Positions 18,275 to 27,767 are shown, numbered from the stretch's first letter. The stretch is DNA of 49,897 bases from Alphaproteobacteria bacterium (GCA_029861675.1 JAOTYV010000002.1:1-49897); one strand, 5' to 3'. Notes: a model not told the origin generated them from the letters alone. Numbers and translations are program-made.

Positions 18275-19678
18275 ATGAGTGACACATACGATCTTATCGT
18301 CATCGGCGGCGGGCCGGGCGGCTATGTCGCGGCCATTCGCGCCGCTCAACTGGGCCTGAAGACGGCGTGTGTGGAAAAGCGCGGCACTTTGGGGGGGACC
18401 TGCCTGAATGTCGGCTGCATCCCCTCCAAGGCGCTGTTGCAGAGCTCCGAAAAATACGAGGAAGCCGTGCATGGGTTTGCCGGGCATGGCATCGGGGTCG
18501 GCGCCGTAAAATTGAACTTGAAGGAGATGCTGGCCCGCAAGGACAAGATCGTCGGCGACCTGACCAAGGGCATCGAGTTTTTGTTCAAGAAGAACAAGGT
18601 CGATTATCTGAAAGGCGCCGGCAGCATCGAAAAACCGGGGACGGTCAAGGTCTCCAACGGCAGCGGCGACCAGGTTTTGGAATCGCGCAACATTCTCATC
18701 GCCACCGGATCGGAGAGCATGCCGATTCCCGGTGTCGACGTGGACGAGAAGAAAATCGTCAGTTCCACCGGCGCCCTTGATTTTGCAAAAGTGCCGGGCC
18801 ATTTCGTGGTGATCGGCGGCGGCTATATCGGCCTGGAAATGGGGTCGATCTGGCGCCGGCTCGGTTCCAAGGTGACGGTGATCGAATTTCTCGACCGAAT
18901 CACGCCGGGAATGGACGGTGAAGTGTCAAAACATTTCCAGCGGATTCTCAAGAAACAGGGGGTCGACTTCAAGCTCGGCACCAAGGTGACCGGCGCGAAG
19001 AAGGGCAAGTCCGGCGTGACTCTGACGGTCGAGCCGTCATCGGGCGGCGCGCCGGAGGAAATTCCCTGCGACGTGGTCCTGGTATCCGTGGGTCGTCGCC
19101 CCTATACCGAGGGGCTCGGCCTGGAAAAGGTGGGGGTCAAGACCGACAACCGCGGCTTCGTCGAAATCGACGACCGGTTCGAGACGACGGTGCCGGGCGT
19201 ATTCGCCATCGGCGATTGCGTGCGCGGCCCGATGCTGGCGCACAAGGCCGAGGATGAAGGCGTGGTCTGCGCGGAAATCCTGGCGGGACAATCCGGCCAT
19301 ATCAACTATGACGCAATTCCCGGTATCGTCTATACATGGCCGGAAGTGGCGGCGGTCGGCAAGACCGAAGAGCAGCTCAAGGAAGCGGGGATCGCCTACC
19401 GGATCGGCAAGTTCCCCTTCACGGCGAACAGCCGGGCACGCTGCAACGATACCACGGAAGGATTCGTCAAAATTCTCGCCAACGCGGAGACCGATCAGGT
19501 CCTCGGTGCACATATTATCGGCGCCGATGCGGGCAATCTGATCCATGAAATCGTCGCCGTTATGGAATTTGGCGGATCGGCCGAAGACGTGGCCCGGACA
19601 TGCCATGGACATCCGACGCTGAACGAGGCGGTGAAGGAAGCGGCATTGGCGGTCGATGGCCGGCCGATCCATATATGA
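18275..19678 (+). CDS. lpdA: Dihydrolipoamide dehydrogenase (E3)
   Basis: A 467-residue flavoprotein that reoxidises dihydrolipoyl groups with NAD+. The FAD-binding motif is GGGPGG (11-16), the redox-active disulfide is C43 and C48 in GTCLNVGCIP, and GGGYIGLEMG marks the NAD-binding domain. The C-terminal HGHPTLNE holds the catalytic histidine. ATG at 18275 is chosen over the TTG three bases earlier. It belongs with sucA and sucB but is separated by an antisense gene, so it probably has its own promoter in the 239-base upstream gap. A TATAGT at 18219-18224 is a possible -10 without a clear -35. Confidence 0.97.
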   Translation: MSDTYDLIVIGGGPGGYVAAIRAAQLGLKTACVEKRGTLGGTCLNVGCIPSKALLQSSEKYEEAVHGFAGHGIGVGAVKLNLKEMLARKDKIVGDLTKGIEFLFKKNKVDYLKGAGSIEKPGTVKVSNGSGDQVLESRNILIATGSESMPIPGVDVDEKKIVSSTGALDFAKVPGHFVVIGGGYIGLEMGSIWRRLGSKVTVIEFLDRITPGMDGEVSKHFQRILKKQGVDFKLGTKVTGAKKGKSGVTLTVEPSSGGAPEEIPCDVVLVSVGRRPYTEGLGLEKVGVKTDNRGFVEIDDRFETTVPGVFAIGDCVRGPMLAHKAEDEGVVCAEILAGQSGHINYDAIPGIVYTWPEVAAVGKTEEQLKEAGIAYRIGKFPFTANSRARCNDTTEGFVKILANAETDQVLGAHIIGADAGNLIHEIVAVMEFGGSAEDVARTCHGHPTLNEAVKEAALAVDGRPIHI

Positions 19679-19693
19679 TCGGCTGGCGTTCCG

Positions 19694-20002
19694 TTGGATA
19701 ACCTGCCCGTCCCGTCACCCGAAACGCCGCGGAAGCCCCTTCGTTCGAAATGGCGCCGTTTTCTGATTCTGTTTTCCGGCTGGATGTTCGTGGTGCTTGG
19801 CGTACTCGGAATATTCCTGCCGATTCTCCAGGGCATTCTCTTCCTCGCCGTCGGATTCTATCTGTTGTCGCTGGAGTCGCCCTGGGCGCATCGCAAGATC
19901 GAGCAGATGCGCGTGAAATATCCCAGGTTTGGCGCGACCTTCGATCAGGCGCGCGATCGTGCGGCACGGTACGCGCGGAAACTCCGCAAATTGACACGAT
20001 AA
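19694..20002 (+). CDS. PGPGW-type small transmembrane protein
   Basis: A 102-residue protein of the PGPGW (putative transmembrane protein) family. A basic N-terminus (RSKWRRF) is followed by two hydrophobic segments (about residues 24-45 and 46-60) joined by a turn, GIFLPILQGILFLAVGFYLLSLE. The C-terminal tail is strongly basic and helical. Function is unknown for the family. The start is TTG at 19694, 15 bases after the lpdA stop, and no better start exists, so cotranscription with lpdA is likely. Confidence 0.75.
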   Translation: MDNLPVPSPETPRKPLRSKWRRFLILFSGWMFVVLGVLGIFLPILQGILFLAVGFYLLSLESPWAHRKIEQMRVKYPRFGATFDQARDRAARYARKLRKLTR

Positions 20003-20036
20003 ATCGACGCGATCCGCGCCGGCAGCACCAAGTCAA

Positions 20037-20068
20037 AACTATATTTCCATATTCCTAGAAATATAGTT
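20037..20068. promoter_or_regulatory. Candidate ArsR operator upstream of arsR-family gene
   Basis: A perfect 11-bp inverted repeat, AACTATATTTC at 20037-20047 and GAAATATAGTT at 20058-20068, with a 10-base AT-rich spacer. It ends 33 bases before the regulator start codon. AT-rich dyads of this kind are typical ArsR/SmtB operators. A possible promoter overlaps its right arm (TTGAAA at 20067-20072), which would fit autorepression. Confidence 0.65.
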
Positions 20069-20101
20069 GAAAGGAATGTGGCAATGATATAGGGTTATGT
20101 C

Positions 20102-20428
20102 ATGTCACTTGATAAGACCGCCAACCGCCTCGAGGCCCTCGGCAATCCGACCCGCCTCAATATTTATCGGATATTGGTGCGTGCCGGACCAGAAGGACTG
20201 GTTGTCGGCAAGATTCAACGCCGGGCGGCAGTACCGCGATCGACCCTGTCGCATCACCTCCATAAGCTTATCGGTGTCGGATTGGTTACGCAGCAGCGCC
20301 ACGGCACGATGCTCGTTTGCCATGCAAATTACGCGGTGATGACCGCGGTGGTCGACTTCCTTACCGAGGAATGCTGCGTCGATTCCGACGATCAATGCTC
20401 CGAGGTAAGACGGAAAGGGGCGGCGTGA
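20102..20428 (+). CDS. ArsR/SmtB family metalloregulator with C-terminal Cys-Cys ... Cys site
   Basis: A 108-residue winged-helix repressor. The recognition-helix region VPRSTLSHHLHKLIGVGLV (about 44-62) and the wing QQRHGTMLVCHAN (64-76) are standard for ArsR. C91, C92 and C99 near the C-terminus (CC, six residues, then C) resemble the As(III) site of Acidithiobacillus ferrooxidans ArsR, which uses a vicinal pair plus a third cysteine. The effector is therefore probably a trivalent arsenical. It lies directly upstream of an ArsP-type permease and downstream of a perfect dyad operator. Confidence 0.88.
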   Translation: MSLDKTANRLEALGNPTRLNIYRILVRAGPEGLVVGKIQRRAAVPRSTLSHHLHKLIGVGLVTQQRHGTMLVCHANYAVMTAVVDFLTEECCVDSDDQCSEVRRKGAA

Positions 20429-20495
20429 AAAATTTGCGCCCAATTTTCGATATTTCCGGGAATACTGGCATTAACGGATTCAGGGAATACGCGCC

Positions 20496-21527
20496 ATGAC
20501 GTCCATCGTTCTTTCCGCTGGCCGCGGCATCCGATCGATCGATCGTGTGGTGCTTGCGATTGTCGCCGTTTTGCTCGTGCTTGTCCTGTTCACACCGGCC
20601 CAGGCGCTAACCAGTGTGGAATTCGCGTCCTGGTCGTTGCTCAAGATCTTCCCGTTCATTGCCGCCTCGGCCCTGATCGCGGCGGGCGCCAAGGCGACGG
20701 GCGCCGACCGTCAGATCGCGGCGGTGTTTCAGGGAAGCCCCCTCAAAGTCATCGTGTTGGCCGCGTTGTTCGGCGCCCTGTCGCCGTTCTGTTCCTGCGG
20801 TGTCGTTCCGATTATCGCCGGACTGCTGGGCGCCGGCGTGCCGCTCGCACCGGTCATGGCGTTTTGGATTGCTTCACCCCTGATGAGCCCGGAAAAATTC
20901 TTCGTCATGCTTGGCGTGTTTCCGCAAAGCCTGACCTTCGCCTTGCTGATCGGCGCGATCGCCATGGGATTGTTTGCCGGGGCGGTGACCCATTTCATGA
21001 CAGTCCGGGGCAGGATGACACAACCGCTACGGCCAGGCGGCGGATTCGGCTGTTGCGGCGCGTCGTTGGCCACCAGTGACGCGCCGGTGGTGTGGCGGTT
21101 CTGGCATGACCGCGAGCGTCGGGCGGCATTCGTTGGGACCAGTACGGAGACAATGTTTTTTCTTTTGAAATGGCTCAGCCTCGCCTTTGTGATCGAAAGC
21201 CTGATGATCGCGTACATTCCGGCGGACACGGTTGGGCAGTGGATGGGCGGCGGTGCGTGGTGGGCGATTCCGGCCAGCGTGCTGATCGGCATCCCGACCT
21301 ATCTGAACGGTTTTGCGGCCATTCCAACCGTATCGGCCCTGCTGGACATGGGCATGCAGCCGGCGGCCGCTCTCGGATTTATCCTGGCGGGCGCGGTTAC
21401 CAGCATTCCGGCCGCCATGGCGGTCTTCGCGCTGGTCCGGCGGCCGGTCTTTGTCGCCTATGTGGTGATCGGCCTGATCGGTTCATTGGCGGTGAGTTAT
21501 GGCTTTGCCGCGTTTCTGGCAATTTGA
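20496..21527 (+). CDS. arsP: ArsP-type permease, probable trivalent organoarsenical efflux
   Basis: A 343-residue inner-membrane permease of the COG0701/ArsP_1 family with about eight to ten hydrophobic segments. The signature ALSPFCSCGVVPI with its CSC cysteines (about residues 96-100) is present, as is the GIPTYLNGFAAIPTVSALLDMG repeat half. GFGCCGAS gives an extra cysteine pair in the cytoplasmic loop. Known ArsP proteins export trivalent methyl and aromatic arsenicals. Coupling to an ArsR-type gene with a CC-C site supports an arsenical role. Related COG0701 proteins of unknown substrate exist, so the symbol is a family-level call. Confidence 0.8.
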   Translation: MTSIVLSAGRGIRSIDRVVLAIVAVLLVLVLFTPAQALTSVEFASWSLLKIFPFIAASALIAAGAKATGADRQIAAVFQGSPLKVIVLAALFGALSPFCSCGVVPIIAGLLGAGVPLAPVMAFWIASPLMSPEKFFVMLGVFPQSLTFALLIGAIAMGLFAGAVTHFMTVRGRMTQPLRPGGGFGCCGASLATSDAPVVWRFWHDRERRAAFVGTSTETMFFLLKWLSLAFVIESLMIAYIPADTVGQWMGGGAWWAIPASVLIGIPTYLNGFAAIPTVSALLDMGMQPAAALGFILAGAVTSIPAAMAVFALVRRPVFVAYVVIGLIGSLAVSYGFAAFLAI

Positions 21528-21677
21528 CGCCTATGTATAGGATCCTTAAGCGCGCGGCTTTCCCCCGGACGATGTGACGGTATGATGGCGCTCTCGGGGC
21601 CGGCTGTCTCGCGCCCCGATACGGCTCGAGCCAAATCCGGCCGCGCGCCGTCGCTCATCGAACCATGATCGTCATCC

Positions 21678-22901
21678 ATGCGTGATCTTTCCCCCCGGCT
21701 CCTGCTCGCCGCCGTCTGTTTCGCGGAAGTGCTCAGCATGGCCGCCTTTGCCACCTTTCCCGGGCTGCTGCCGATCATTCAGCCCGAATGGGGATTGAAC
21801 AACACCGAGGCGGGGTGGATCAGCGGGGTCTATTTCGCGGGCTACGTCGCCGCCGTGCCGGTCCTGGTCAGCCTGACCGACCGCATGGACGCGCGCGGGA
21901 TATATCTGGCTTGCATGGGCCTCGCGGTGGCGTCGGCGGTGGGTTTTGCCGTTGCCGCGGAGGGCGTGTGGAGCGCCAGCCTATGGCGCGGTCTGCAAGG
22001 CATCGCCTTGGCCGGCACCTACATGCCGGGATTGAAGGCGCTGACCGACCGTCTGCCGGCCAGCCTGCAGAGCCGCGGTGTCGCGTTCTACACGTCCAGC
22101 TTCGGCATCGGGTCCAGCCTGTCGTTTCTTGTCGCCGGTGAGATCGAGCCGGTGCTGAATTGGCACTGGGCCTTCGGTCTGTCCGCGGCCGGTCCGTTCC
22201 TGGCGCTGGTCATTGCCGCGGTGGTGTTGCGGCCGCGGCCGGTCGAAGCGCCGGCACATCATACCGCCTTGCTCGATTTTCGGCCGGTCTTCGCCAACCG
22301 CAAGGCGATCGCCTATACGCTTGCTTATGCGGTTCATAACGCCGAACTCTTTGCGCTGCGGTCCTGGGTTGTCGCATACCTGGTTTTTTCCGCGGCCCAG
22401 CAAGCGCCGGGGGCAGCGGGGACCGCAATCCGGGCCACCGTGATTGCGACCGCCGTCAGCCTGATCGGCATGCCGTCCAGCGTGCTTGGCAACGAGTTGG
22501 CGCGAAAATTCGGCCGCCCGCCGGTGCTGCTCTGTGTCATGTCGCTCTCGGCGGCCGTTGCGCTGGTCGTCGGGTTTGGCGCCGCGCTGCCGTATTGGCT
22601 GGTGCTCGTCCTGATCCTGTTCTACGGCTTCATGGTCACGTTCGATTCGGCGACCATCACGGCCGGCGTCGTCGAAGTCGCGGATCCGGCGATGCGCGGC
22701 GCGACCATGGCGGTTCATTCAATGATCGGATTCATCGGATCGATGATGGGACCGCTGGTATTCGGCGCGGTGCTCGACGTCGCCGGCGGCGAGACGAGCG
22801 GGCTCGCCTGGGGACTCGCATTCGCCGTGATCGCCGCGTTGCTGATGCTGGGTCCGCTCTTTGTCTATACGATGGGCCGCAGCGGCCGGTCCGGCGAATA
22901 A
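21678..22901 (+). CDS. Major facilitator superfamily transporter
   Basis: A 407-residue, 12-helix MFS protein. The N-terminal half shows AGWISGVYFAGYVAAVPVLVSLTDRMDARGIY with the loop 2-3 type motif, and the domain joint lies near residues 190-210 (basic/Pro-rich RPRPVEAPAHH). The closest overall pattern is the CynX/YfcJ-like drug and small-molecule efflux group, but no substrate can be read. The 150-base gap upstream shows no clear promoter. It is on the same strand as the ArsP gene; functional linkage to arsenic is not shown. Confidence 0.85.
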   Translation: MRDLSPRLLLAAVCFAEVLSMAAFATFPGLLPIIQPEWGLNNTEAGWISGVYFAGYVAAVPVLVSLTDRMDARGIYLACMGLAVASAVGFAVAAEGVWSASLWRGLQGIALAGTYMPGLKALTDRLPASLQSRGVAFYTSSFGIGSSLSFLVAGEIEPVLNWHWAFGLSAAGPFLALVIAAVVLRPRPVEAPAHHTALLDFRPVFANRKAIAYTLAYAVHNAELFALRSWVVAYLVFSAAQQAPGAAGTAIRATVIATAVSLIGMPSSVLGNELARKFGRPPVLLCVMSLSAAVALVVGFGAALPYWLVLVLILFYGFMVTFDSATITAGVVEVADPAMRGATMAVHSMIGFIGSMMGPLVFGAVLDVAGGETSGLAWGLAFAVIAALLMLGPLFVYTMGRSGRSGE

Positions 22902-22918
22902 GGTTTGTATTTGCCGCG

Positions 22919-22994
22919 GCACCGGCCCGCTCCCCCACCCGGCCACCCAGTGCCAGTATCCTGTGGGTGGCCGGGTGGGGGAGCGGGCCGGTGC
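22919..22994. repeat. Perfect 31-bp GC-rich inverted repeat with 14-base loop
   Basis: Bases 22919-22949 are exactly complementary to 22964-22994, with the loop at 22950-22963. It fills the gap between the convergent MFS gene and xerC. It is far longer and more GC-rich than a normal terminator and lacks flanking T tracts, so it may be a dispersed palindromic element or a cruciform site that also blocks readthrough. Confidence 0.9.
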
Positions 22995-23019
22995 AGGCTC
23001 ACGACAGTGAAATAGCCCC

Positions 23020-23979
23020 TCAACGCGCCCGTGGATGGGTCGCGCGATATTCTTCCAGCAGACGGCCCGAGTCGACTTCCGTATAGCGTTGCGTCGTCGA
23101 CAGCGAGGCATGACCCAACAGCTCCTGGATCGCGCGCAGATCGCCACCCATCGCCAGGAGGTGGGTGGCGAAACTGTGGCGCAGCGCGTGCGGCGTCGCG
23201 GTTTCGGGCAAGCCAAGCAAACCGCGCAGCCGCTGCATCTGGCGCTGGACGATGCGCGCCCGCAAGGGGCCGCCGCGCGCGCCCAGAAATAGCGGATCAT
23301 CGGCGGCGATCGGCCAGGGGCAGGCATCCAGATAAGCGGCGATCGCCTCACGCACCACCGGCAGGACCGGCACCATGCGCTGCTTGCCGCCCTTGCCGGT
23401 AACCGTCAGGCTGTCGCCGGTGGGAACCTCGCGCCGGGTCAGGGACAGCGCTTCCGCAATGCGCAATCCGCAGCCATAGAGCAGCGTCAGCATGGCGGTA
23501 TCACGTTGCACGATCCATTCGACGTCGGACAAATCGCCGATGGACTCGAGCGTGTCGCGCGCTTCGCCAAGAGACAGCGCCTTGGGCACGCTGTGCGGCA
23601 CTTTCGGCGTGCGCACCGCATGAATGGCGTGGTTCTCGCCGTGTCCGTCCCGTTCGAGCCAGGCGAAAAACCCCCGGACAACCGATAGCGCCCGCGCGGT
23701 CGAGCTGCGCGCCCGTCCGCCGGCCGCGTGACGCGCCAGCCAGGCGCGAAAATCCGCCGGGCGGAGCGTGAGCAATACCGCAAGCGTCGCCGGCGTCCCG
23801 AAATGTTCCGTCAGAAATTGCAAAAAAGCCGAAAGGTCACGGCTGTACGCCGCGATCGTATGGGCCGAACAGCGCCGCTCGTCCGATAGCCAACCCAGCC
23901 AGCTCTCCAGCGCGCCGGCCAGGGCCGGATCGTCGAATTGTGAAAACGCCGCGTTCAGTCTTCGGGCAGGTACAGCCAT
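23020..23979 (-). CDS. xerC: Tyrosine recombinase XerC
   Basis: A 319-residue tyrosine recombinase that with XerD resolves chromosome dimers at dif. The N-terminal SAM-like core-binding domain (about 20-110) is followed by the catalytic domain with the first Arg in GCGLRIAEAL, HALRHSFATHLL (His, Arg), LGHASLSTTQRYTEVD (His and the nucleophilic Tyr). The ATG at 23979 gives the standard length. It overlaps the upstream DUF484 gene by 25 bases, a pairing commonly seen in proteobacteria. Confidence 0.93.
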   Translation of the reverse strand: MAVPARRLNAAFSQFDDPALAGALESWLGWLSDERRCSAHTIAAYSRDLSAFLQFLTEHFGTPATLAVLLTLRPADFRAWLARHAAGGRARSSTARALSVVRGFFAWLERDGHGENHAIHAVRTPKVPHSVPKALSLGEARDTLESIGDLSDVEWIVQRDTAMLTLLYGCGLRIAEALSLTRREVPTGDSLTVTGKGGKQRMVPVLPVVREAIAAYLDACPWPIAADDPLFLGARGGPLRARIVQRQMQRLRGLLGLPETATPHALRHSFATHLLAMGGDLRAIQELLGHASLSTTQRYTEVDSGRLLEEYRATHPRAR

Positions 23980-24671
23980 ATGCGCACCACGTGTTCCAGG
24001 ACACTGGCGAGGAAATCGAGCAATTCGGTCGCTTGGCCCGAGTTGAACCGTTCCGGGTCGCGGGATCCAAAACAGAGTAGCGCCGGCGGCGTGACGGAAG
24101 AAATCGTCAGGCGCACCAACGCGTCGGAGCGGACGAGGGCGGCGCCGGGGCCGAAAAGTTCCGGGTCGCCGACGATATCGCCGCGCAGGACAAGCCGGCG
24201 GTCGGCGTCCATCACGGCATCCATCGTTCCTTCCGGCACGACGATGAGCCCCTTCTTGCGGATCGGCGGATCTTTCAGATCGGTCGCTTCGATGCACAAG
24301 GTGACGACATCGAGATCCAGGATTACCGCAATGTCGGTGGTGACGGTCTGAATTAATTCTTCAAACGACTTCACCGCAAGCAGCGCCAGGATGCATTCGT
24401 GCACCCGGCCCTGACTCTGCAAATTGGCCCGCGTCGTGGTTACGAGGTCCCGTTGCTGGCCGGACAGGTCGCCGACTTCACCGCGCAGACGATCGATCAT
24501 TGCCTGTTGAAAGTCTGCGACGCCGTCGCCCAATTCGCGATCCGGCGTTTGCACCGCCTCGAGGCATTCGGGATGCTTGATGAAGAAATCGGGATTGCCG
24601 CGCAAAAATTCCACGACCTGCGCCGCGGTTGCGCCGGCGGACCGCTTGGAATTCTTAAGTCGTTGCGTCAT
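23955..24671 (-). CDS. DUF484 family protein (GAF-like)
   Basis: A 238-residue cytoplasmic protein of the DUF484 family. The N-terminal VVEFLRGNPDFFIKHPE is characteristic. A coiled-coil segment (about 55-85) precedes a GAF-like C-terminal domain ending with LGSVLEHV-type helices (FLASVLEHVVRIWLYLPED). Function is unknown; members are usually encoded next to xerC, as here, with the two genes overlapping by 25 bases. The start ATG lies 15 bases downstream of the aldolase stop, so all three leftward genes may be one transcript. Confidence 0.9.
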   Translation of the reverse strand: MTQRLKNSKRSAGATAAQVVEFLRGNPDFFIKHPECLEAVQTPDRELGDGVADFQQAMIDRLRGEVGDLSGQQRDLVTTTRANLQSQGRVHECILALLAVKSFEELIQTVTTDIAVILDLDVVTLCIEATDLKDPPIRKKGLIVVPEGTMDAVMDADRRLVLRGDIVGDPELFGPGAALVRSDALVRLTISSVTPPALLCFGSRDPERFNSGQATELLDFLASVLEHVVRIWLYLPED

Positions 24672-24686
24672 CCGTTTGTCCAGCCG

Positions 24687-25343
24687 CTAGAGAATCGTCT
24701 GACCGGTCTTTTCCCAGTCGGCGACGAAAGCGGCGAGACCCTTTTCGGTCAATGGATGATTGAACATTTGGTGCAACACGGCAGGCGGCAGGGTGGCAAC
24801 GTCCGCGCCCATTTTAGCCGCCTCCAGAACATGGATTGGGTGGCGCACGGACGCCACCAATACCTCGGTTTCCAAATCCGGATAGTTTGCATAAATCTCG
24901 CAAATTTCCGAGATCAACTGCATGCCGTCATGGGCGATATCGTCGAGCCTGCCGACGAAGGGCGAGATAAACCTGGCTCCGGCCTTCGCGGCGAGAAGCG
25001 CCTGATTGGGCGAAAAACACAATGTCACGTTGACCATCGTGCCGCCCTGACTCAGCGCCCGGCAGGTCTTGAGCCCGGCCGGCGTCAACGGCACCTTGAC
25101 CGCAATATTGCTGGCGATTTCCGCGAGCTTGCGGCCTTCGGCAAGCATCGTTTCGAAATCCGTCGCGGCGACCTCGGCGCTCACCGGCCCGTCGACCAAT
25201 TCACAGATCTGGTGAACCACCTCGAAGAAATTGCGCCCGGATTTGTGAATCAGCGATGGATTTGTCGTGACGCCGTCTACAAGGCCGGTGTCCGCAAGAT
25301 CCCTGATTTCATCGATTTCCGCAGTGTCTACGAAAAATTTCAT
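24687..25343 (-). CDS. fsa: Transaldolase / fructose-6-phosphate aldolase family protein
   Basis: A 218-residue short-form transaldolase (MipB/TalC group). [13 protein letters not shown] and GVTTNPSLI are family hallmarks, and the Schiff-base lysine is K83 in IAVKVPLT. The protein forms a small TIM barrel. Bacterial members of this size act either as transaldolase in the pentose phosphate pathway or as fructose-6-phosphate aldolase; sequence alone does not separate these. The ATG at 25343 has AAGGAGC upstream; an extension to 25442 would run into the divergent priA start and is rejected. Confidence 0.88.
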   Translation of the reverse strand: MKFFVDTAEIDEIRDLADTGLVDGVTTNPSLIHKSGRNFFEVVHQICELVDGPVSAEVAATDFETMLAEGRKLAEIASNIAVKVPLTPAGLKTCRALSQGGTMVNVTLCFSPNQALLAAKAGARFISPFVGRLDDIAHDGMQLISEICEIYANYPDLETEVLVASVRHPIHVLEAAKMGADVATLPPAVLHQMFNHPLTEKGLAAFVADWEKTGQTIL

Positions 25344-25420
25344 GCGCGGTCGAAGCTCCTTCGTGCAGGCTGTCGGTTCTGGATAGCATTTGTTGGCAGC
25401 ATTTCGATACACTCTATCCG

Positions 25421-27628
25421 ATGCGGCCTCCCCATACCACAACAGGCACCGGGATCAACGGCGGATCTCGGCGCGTTCAGGTTTTGCTGCCGCTGCCGCT
25501 GGAGGGCACCTACGAATACCGCGTGCCGTCGGAGCTTGCGGTGGCGCCTGGCGCCTTTGTAGCCGTGCCGTTCGGCCGGCGCGATGCGGTCGGCGTCGTG
25601 TGGTCCGAAGGAGCCAGCGGTGATGTTTCCGACGACAAGCTGAAAGACATTCACAGTTGTTTCGATGTGGGCGGTCTGCCCGAATCGACGCGCCGATTCG
25701 TCGAATGGGTGGCGCGCTACACGCTGGTATCGCCCGGATCGGTGTTGCGCATGGCGATGAGCGTGCCGTCCGCGCTCGAGCCGCTGAAACCCCGCACCGG
25801 CTACCGGCTTGCCGATATGCCGCCTGACTTTCGCAGTACCGCCGCGCGCCGTCGGGTATTATCGGTGCTGGCGGAGGGGCCGGCGCGGCCGGCGGCGGAA
25901 TTGGCGCGTGCGGCGGGTGTCGGCCCGTCCGTCGTCACCGGTCTGGCAAAGGCCGGCGTTTTGGAGACGGTTGTCTTGCGCGCACCGGCGCTGGCCCGGC
26001 CCGACCCGGATCACCACGCACCCGAATTGTCCGCCGACCAGCGACTCGCGGCCGATGACTTGACGGGCCGGGTCGCGGCCAAGGCGTTTTCGGTGACGCT
26101 GCTCGACGGCGTCACGGGCGCCGGCAAGACCGAAGTGTATTTCGAGGCGATCGCCGAAGCCGTTCGGCAAGGCCGCCAGGTGCTGGTTTTGCTGCCGGAG
26201 ATCGCGCTCACCATGGCGTTTCTGCAGCGGTTCACCGACCGGTTCGGTGTTCTGCCGGTGGAATGGCATTCGGATTTGACGCAGGCGCAACGCCGCCGCA
26301 ATTGGCGCGGCGTGGCGTCGGGCGAGGCGGCGGTGGTGGTCGGCGCCCGATCCGCCCTGTTTCTGCCCTTTCCCGATCTCGGACTGATCGTGGCCGATGA
26401 AGAGCACGACGCATCGTTCAAGCAGCAGGACGGCATCGCCTACAATGCGCGCGACATGGCGGTGGTTCGCGGCCAGCTCGAAGACGTGCCGGTTTTTCTG
26501 GTATCCGCGACGCCCTCGCTGCAAACGGTGGTCAATGTGGAGCGCGGCCGCTACCGGCGTGCGCATCTGCCGGCGCGTCACGGCGGCGCGTCGCTCCCCG
26601 AAATCGTCGCCGTGGATTTGCGAAGCACGCCGCCGCCCCGGCAATGCTGGATATCGCCGCCCTTGCGCACCGCCCTGGCGGAGACGATCGAGCGCGGCGA
26701 GCAGGCATTGTTGTTTCTCAATCGCCGCGGTTACGCGCCGCTCACCTTGTGTCGCGGCTGCGGGCATCGCTTCGATTGCCCCAACTGTACCGCCTGGCTG
26801 GTCGAACATCGGCTGTTGGGCCGGTTGGAATGCCACCATTGCGGATACCGCGCGCGGTATCCGGAGGCCTGTCCCGATTGCGGTGCGTCCGGCAGCCTAG
26901 TCGCGTGCGGACCCGGGGTCGAGCGCGTTGCGGAGGAGGTGACAGCGTTGTTCCCCGACGCGCGCATCGCCAGCTTGACCAGCGATACCGCCCATAGTCC
27001 GGCGGCGATCGCCGCCTTGCTCGAGGAGGTGAAGCAGGGCGAGATCGATGTGCTGATCGGGACGCAGTTGGTTGCCAAGGGCCATCATTTCCCGATGCTG
27101 ACGCTGGTCGGCGTGATCGACTCGGATCTCGGCCTCGGCGGCGGGGATTTGCGCGCCGCCGAGCGGACATATCAATTGCTCCATCAGGTGGCCGGCCGGG
27201 CCGGTCGGGCGGAGCGGCCGGGCCGGGTGCTGCTGCAAACCTACAACCCGGACCATCCGGTCATGCGGGCGCTTGCCGATGGCGCCCGCGACCAGTTCCT
27301 GCAGGAGGAGAGCGCCCAGCGACGGGCCGGCGGCTGGCCGCCCTTTGGGCGTCTCGCGGCGATCATTCTAAGCGCGCCGGATGCCGAGTTGGTTGACGCC
27401 GCGGCGCGGGCGCTGGCGCGGTCCACGCCGCGCTACGACGGCATTCGGGTGCTCGGTCCCGCGCCGGCGCCGCTTGCGTTGTTGCGCGGCCGCCATCGCC
27501 GCCGTTTCCTGATCAAGGGACCGCAGGATACCGGACTTCAACCCTATTTGCGCGAGTGGCTCGCGTCGGTATCGCTGCCGCGTCCCGTGCGGGTTCAAGT
27601 GGACATCGACCCCTATAGTTTTTTGTAG
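25421..27628 (+). CDS. priA: Primosomal protein N' (replication restart helicase PriA)
   Basis: A 735-residue 3'-5' helicase that reloads DnaB at stalled forks. The N-terminal DNA-binding part ([18 protein letters not shown]) is followed by the helicase core with Walker A GVTGAGKT and motif II DEEH. The zinc-binding insertion has cysteine pairs in [31 protein letters not shown], and motifs V and VI follow in [14 protein letters not shown] and [14 protein letters not shown]. The length is normal. It diverges from the aldolase gene with the two start codons 77 bases apart, so any promoters there must overlap. Confidence 0.96.
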   Translation: MRPPHTTTGTGINGGSRRVQVLLPLPLEGTYEYRVPSELAVAPGAFVAVPFGRRDAVGVVWSEGASGDVSDDKLKDIHSCFDVGGLPESTRRFVEWVARYTLVSPGSVLRMAMSVPSALEPLKPRTGYRLADMPPDFRSTAARRRVLSVLAEGPARPAAELARAAGVGPSVVTGLAKAGVLETVVLRAPALARPDPDHHAPELSADQRLAADDLTGRVAAKAFSVTLLDGVTGAGKTEVYFEAIAEAVRQGRQVLVLLPEIALTMAFLQRFTDRFGVLPVEWHSDLTQAQRRRNWRGVASGEAAVVVGARSALFLPFPDLGLIVADEEHDASFKQQDGIAYNARDMAVVRGQLEDVPVFLVSATPSLQTVVNVERGRYRRAHLPARHGGASLPEIVAVDLRSTPPPRQCWISPPLRTALAETIERGEQALLFLNRRGYAPLTLCRGCGHRFDCPNCTAWLVEHRLLGRLECHHCGYRARYPEACPDCGASGSLVACGPGVERVAEEVTALFPDARIASLTSDTAHSPAAIAALLEEVKQGEIDVLIGTQLVAKGHHFPMLTLVGVIDSDLGLGGGDLRAAERTYQLLHQVAGRAGRAERPGRVLLQTYNPDHPVMRALADGARDQFLQEESAQRRAGGWPPFGRLAAIILSAPDAELVDAAARALARSTPRYDGIRVLGPAPAPLALLRGRHRRRFLIKGPQDTGLQPYLREWLASVSLPRPVRVQVDIDPYSFL

Positions 27629-27741
27629 GAATTCCGGGGACTCGCGGCCGTGCCGGGCCGGGTTGCGCCCCTTTTGTGCATATGCTAAACACCGCTCGCT
27701 TTCGGGGCCGGAAACGTGCTCCAAAGCATTAGGGGAGTTGT

Positions 27742-27767
27742 AGTCGGCTGTGCTTCCACAGTTGACT
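27742..27767 (+). promoter_or_regulatory. Leader hairpin upstream of atpH
   Basis: AGTCGGCTGTG at 27742-27752 pairs with CACAGTTGACT at 27757-27767 around the 4-base loop CTTC. All 11 pairs form in RNA when two G-U wobbles are allowed. It ends 28 bases before the atpH TTG start, in the leader of the ATP synthase operon, without a T tract, so it is not a terminator. It may influence translation initiation or mRNA stability. Confidence 0.5.

Noticed and set aside
19991..19996. TTGACA as the -35 box of the arsR-family gene
   Set aside because: No acceptable -10 hexamer lies 15-19 bases downstream; the dyad and TTGAAA closer to the gene are better candidates.
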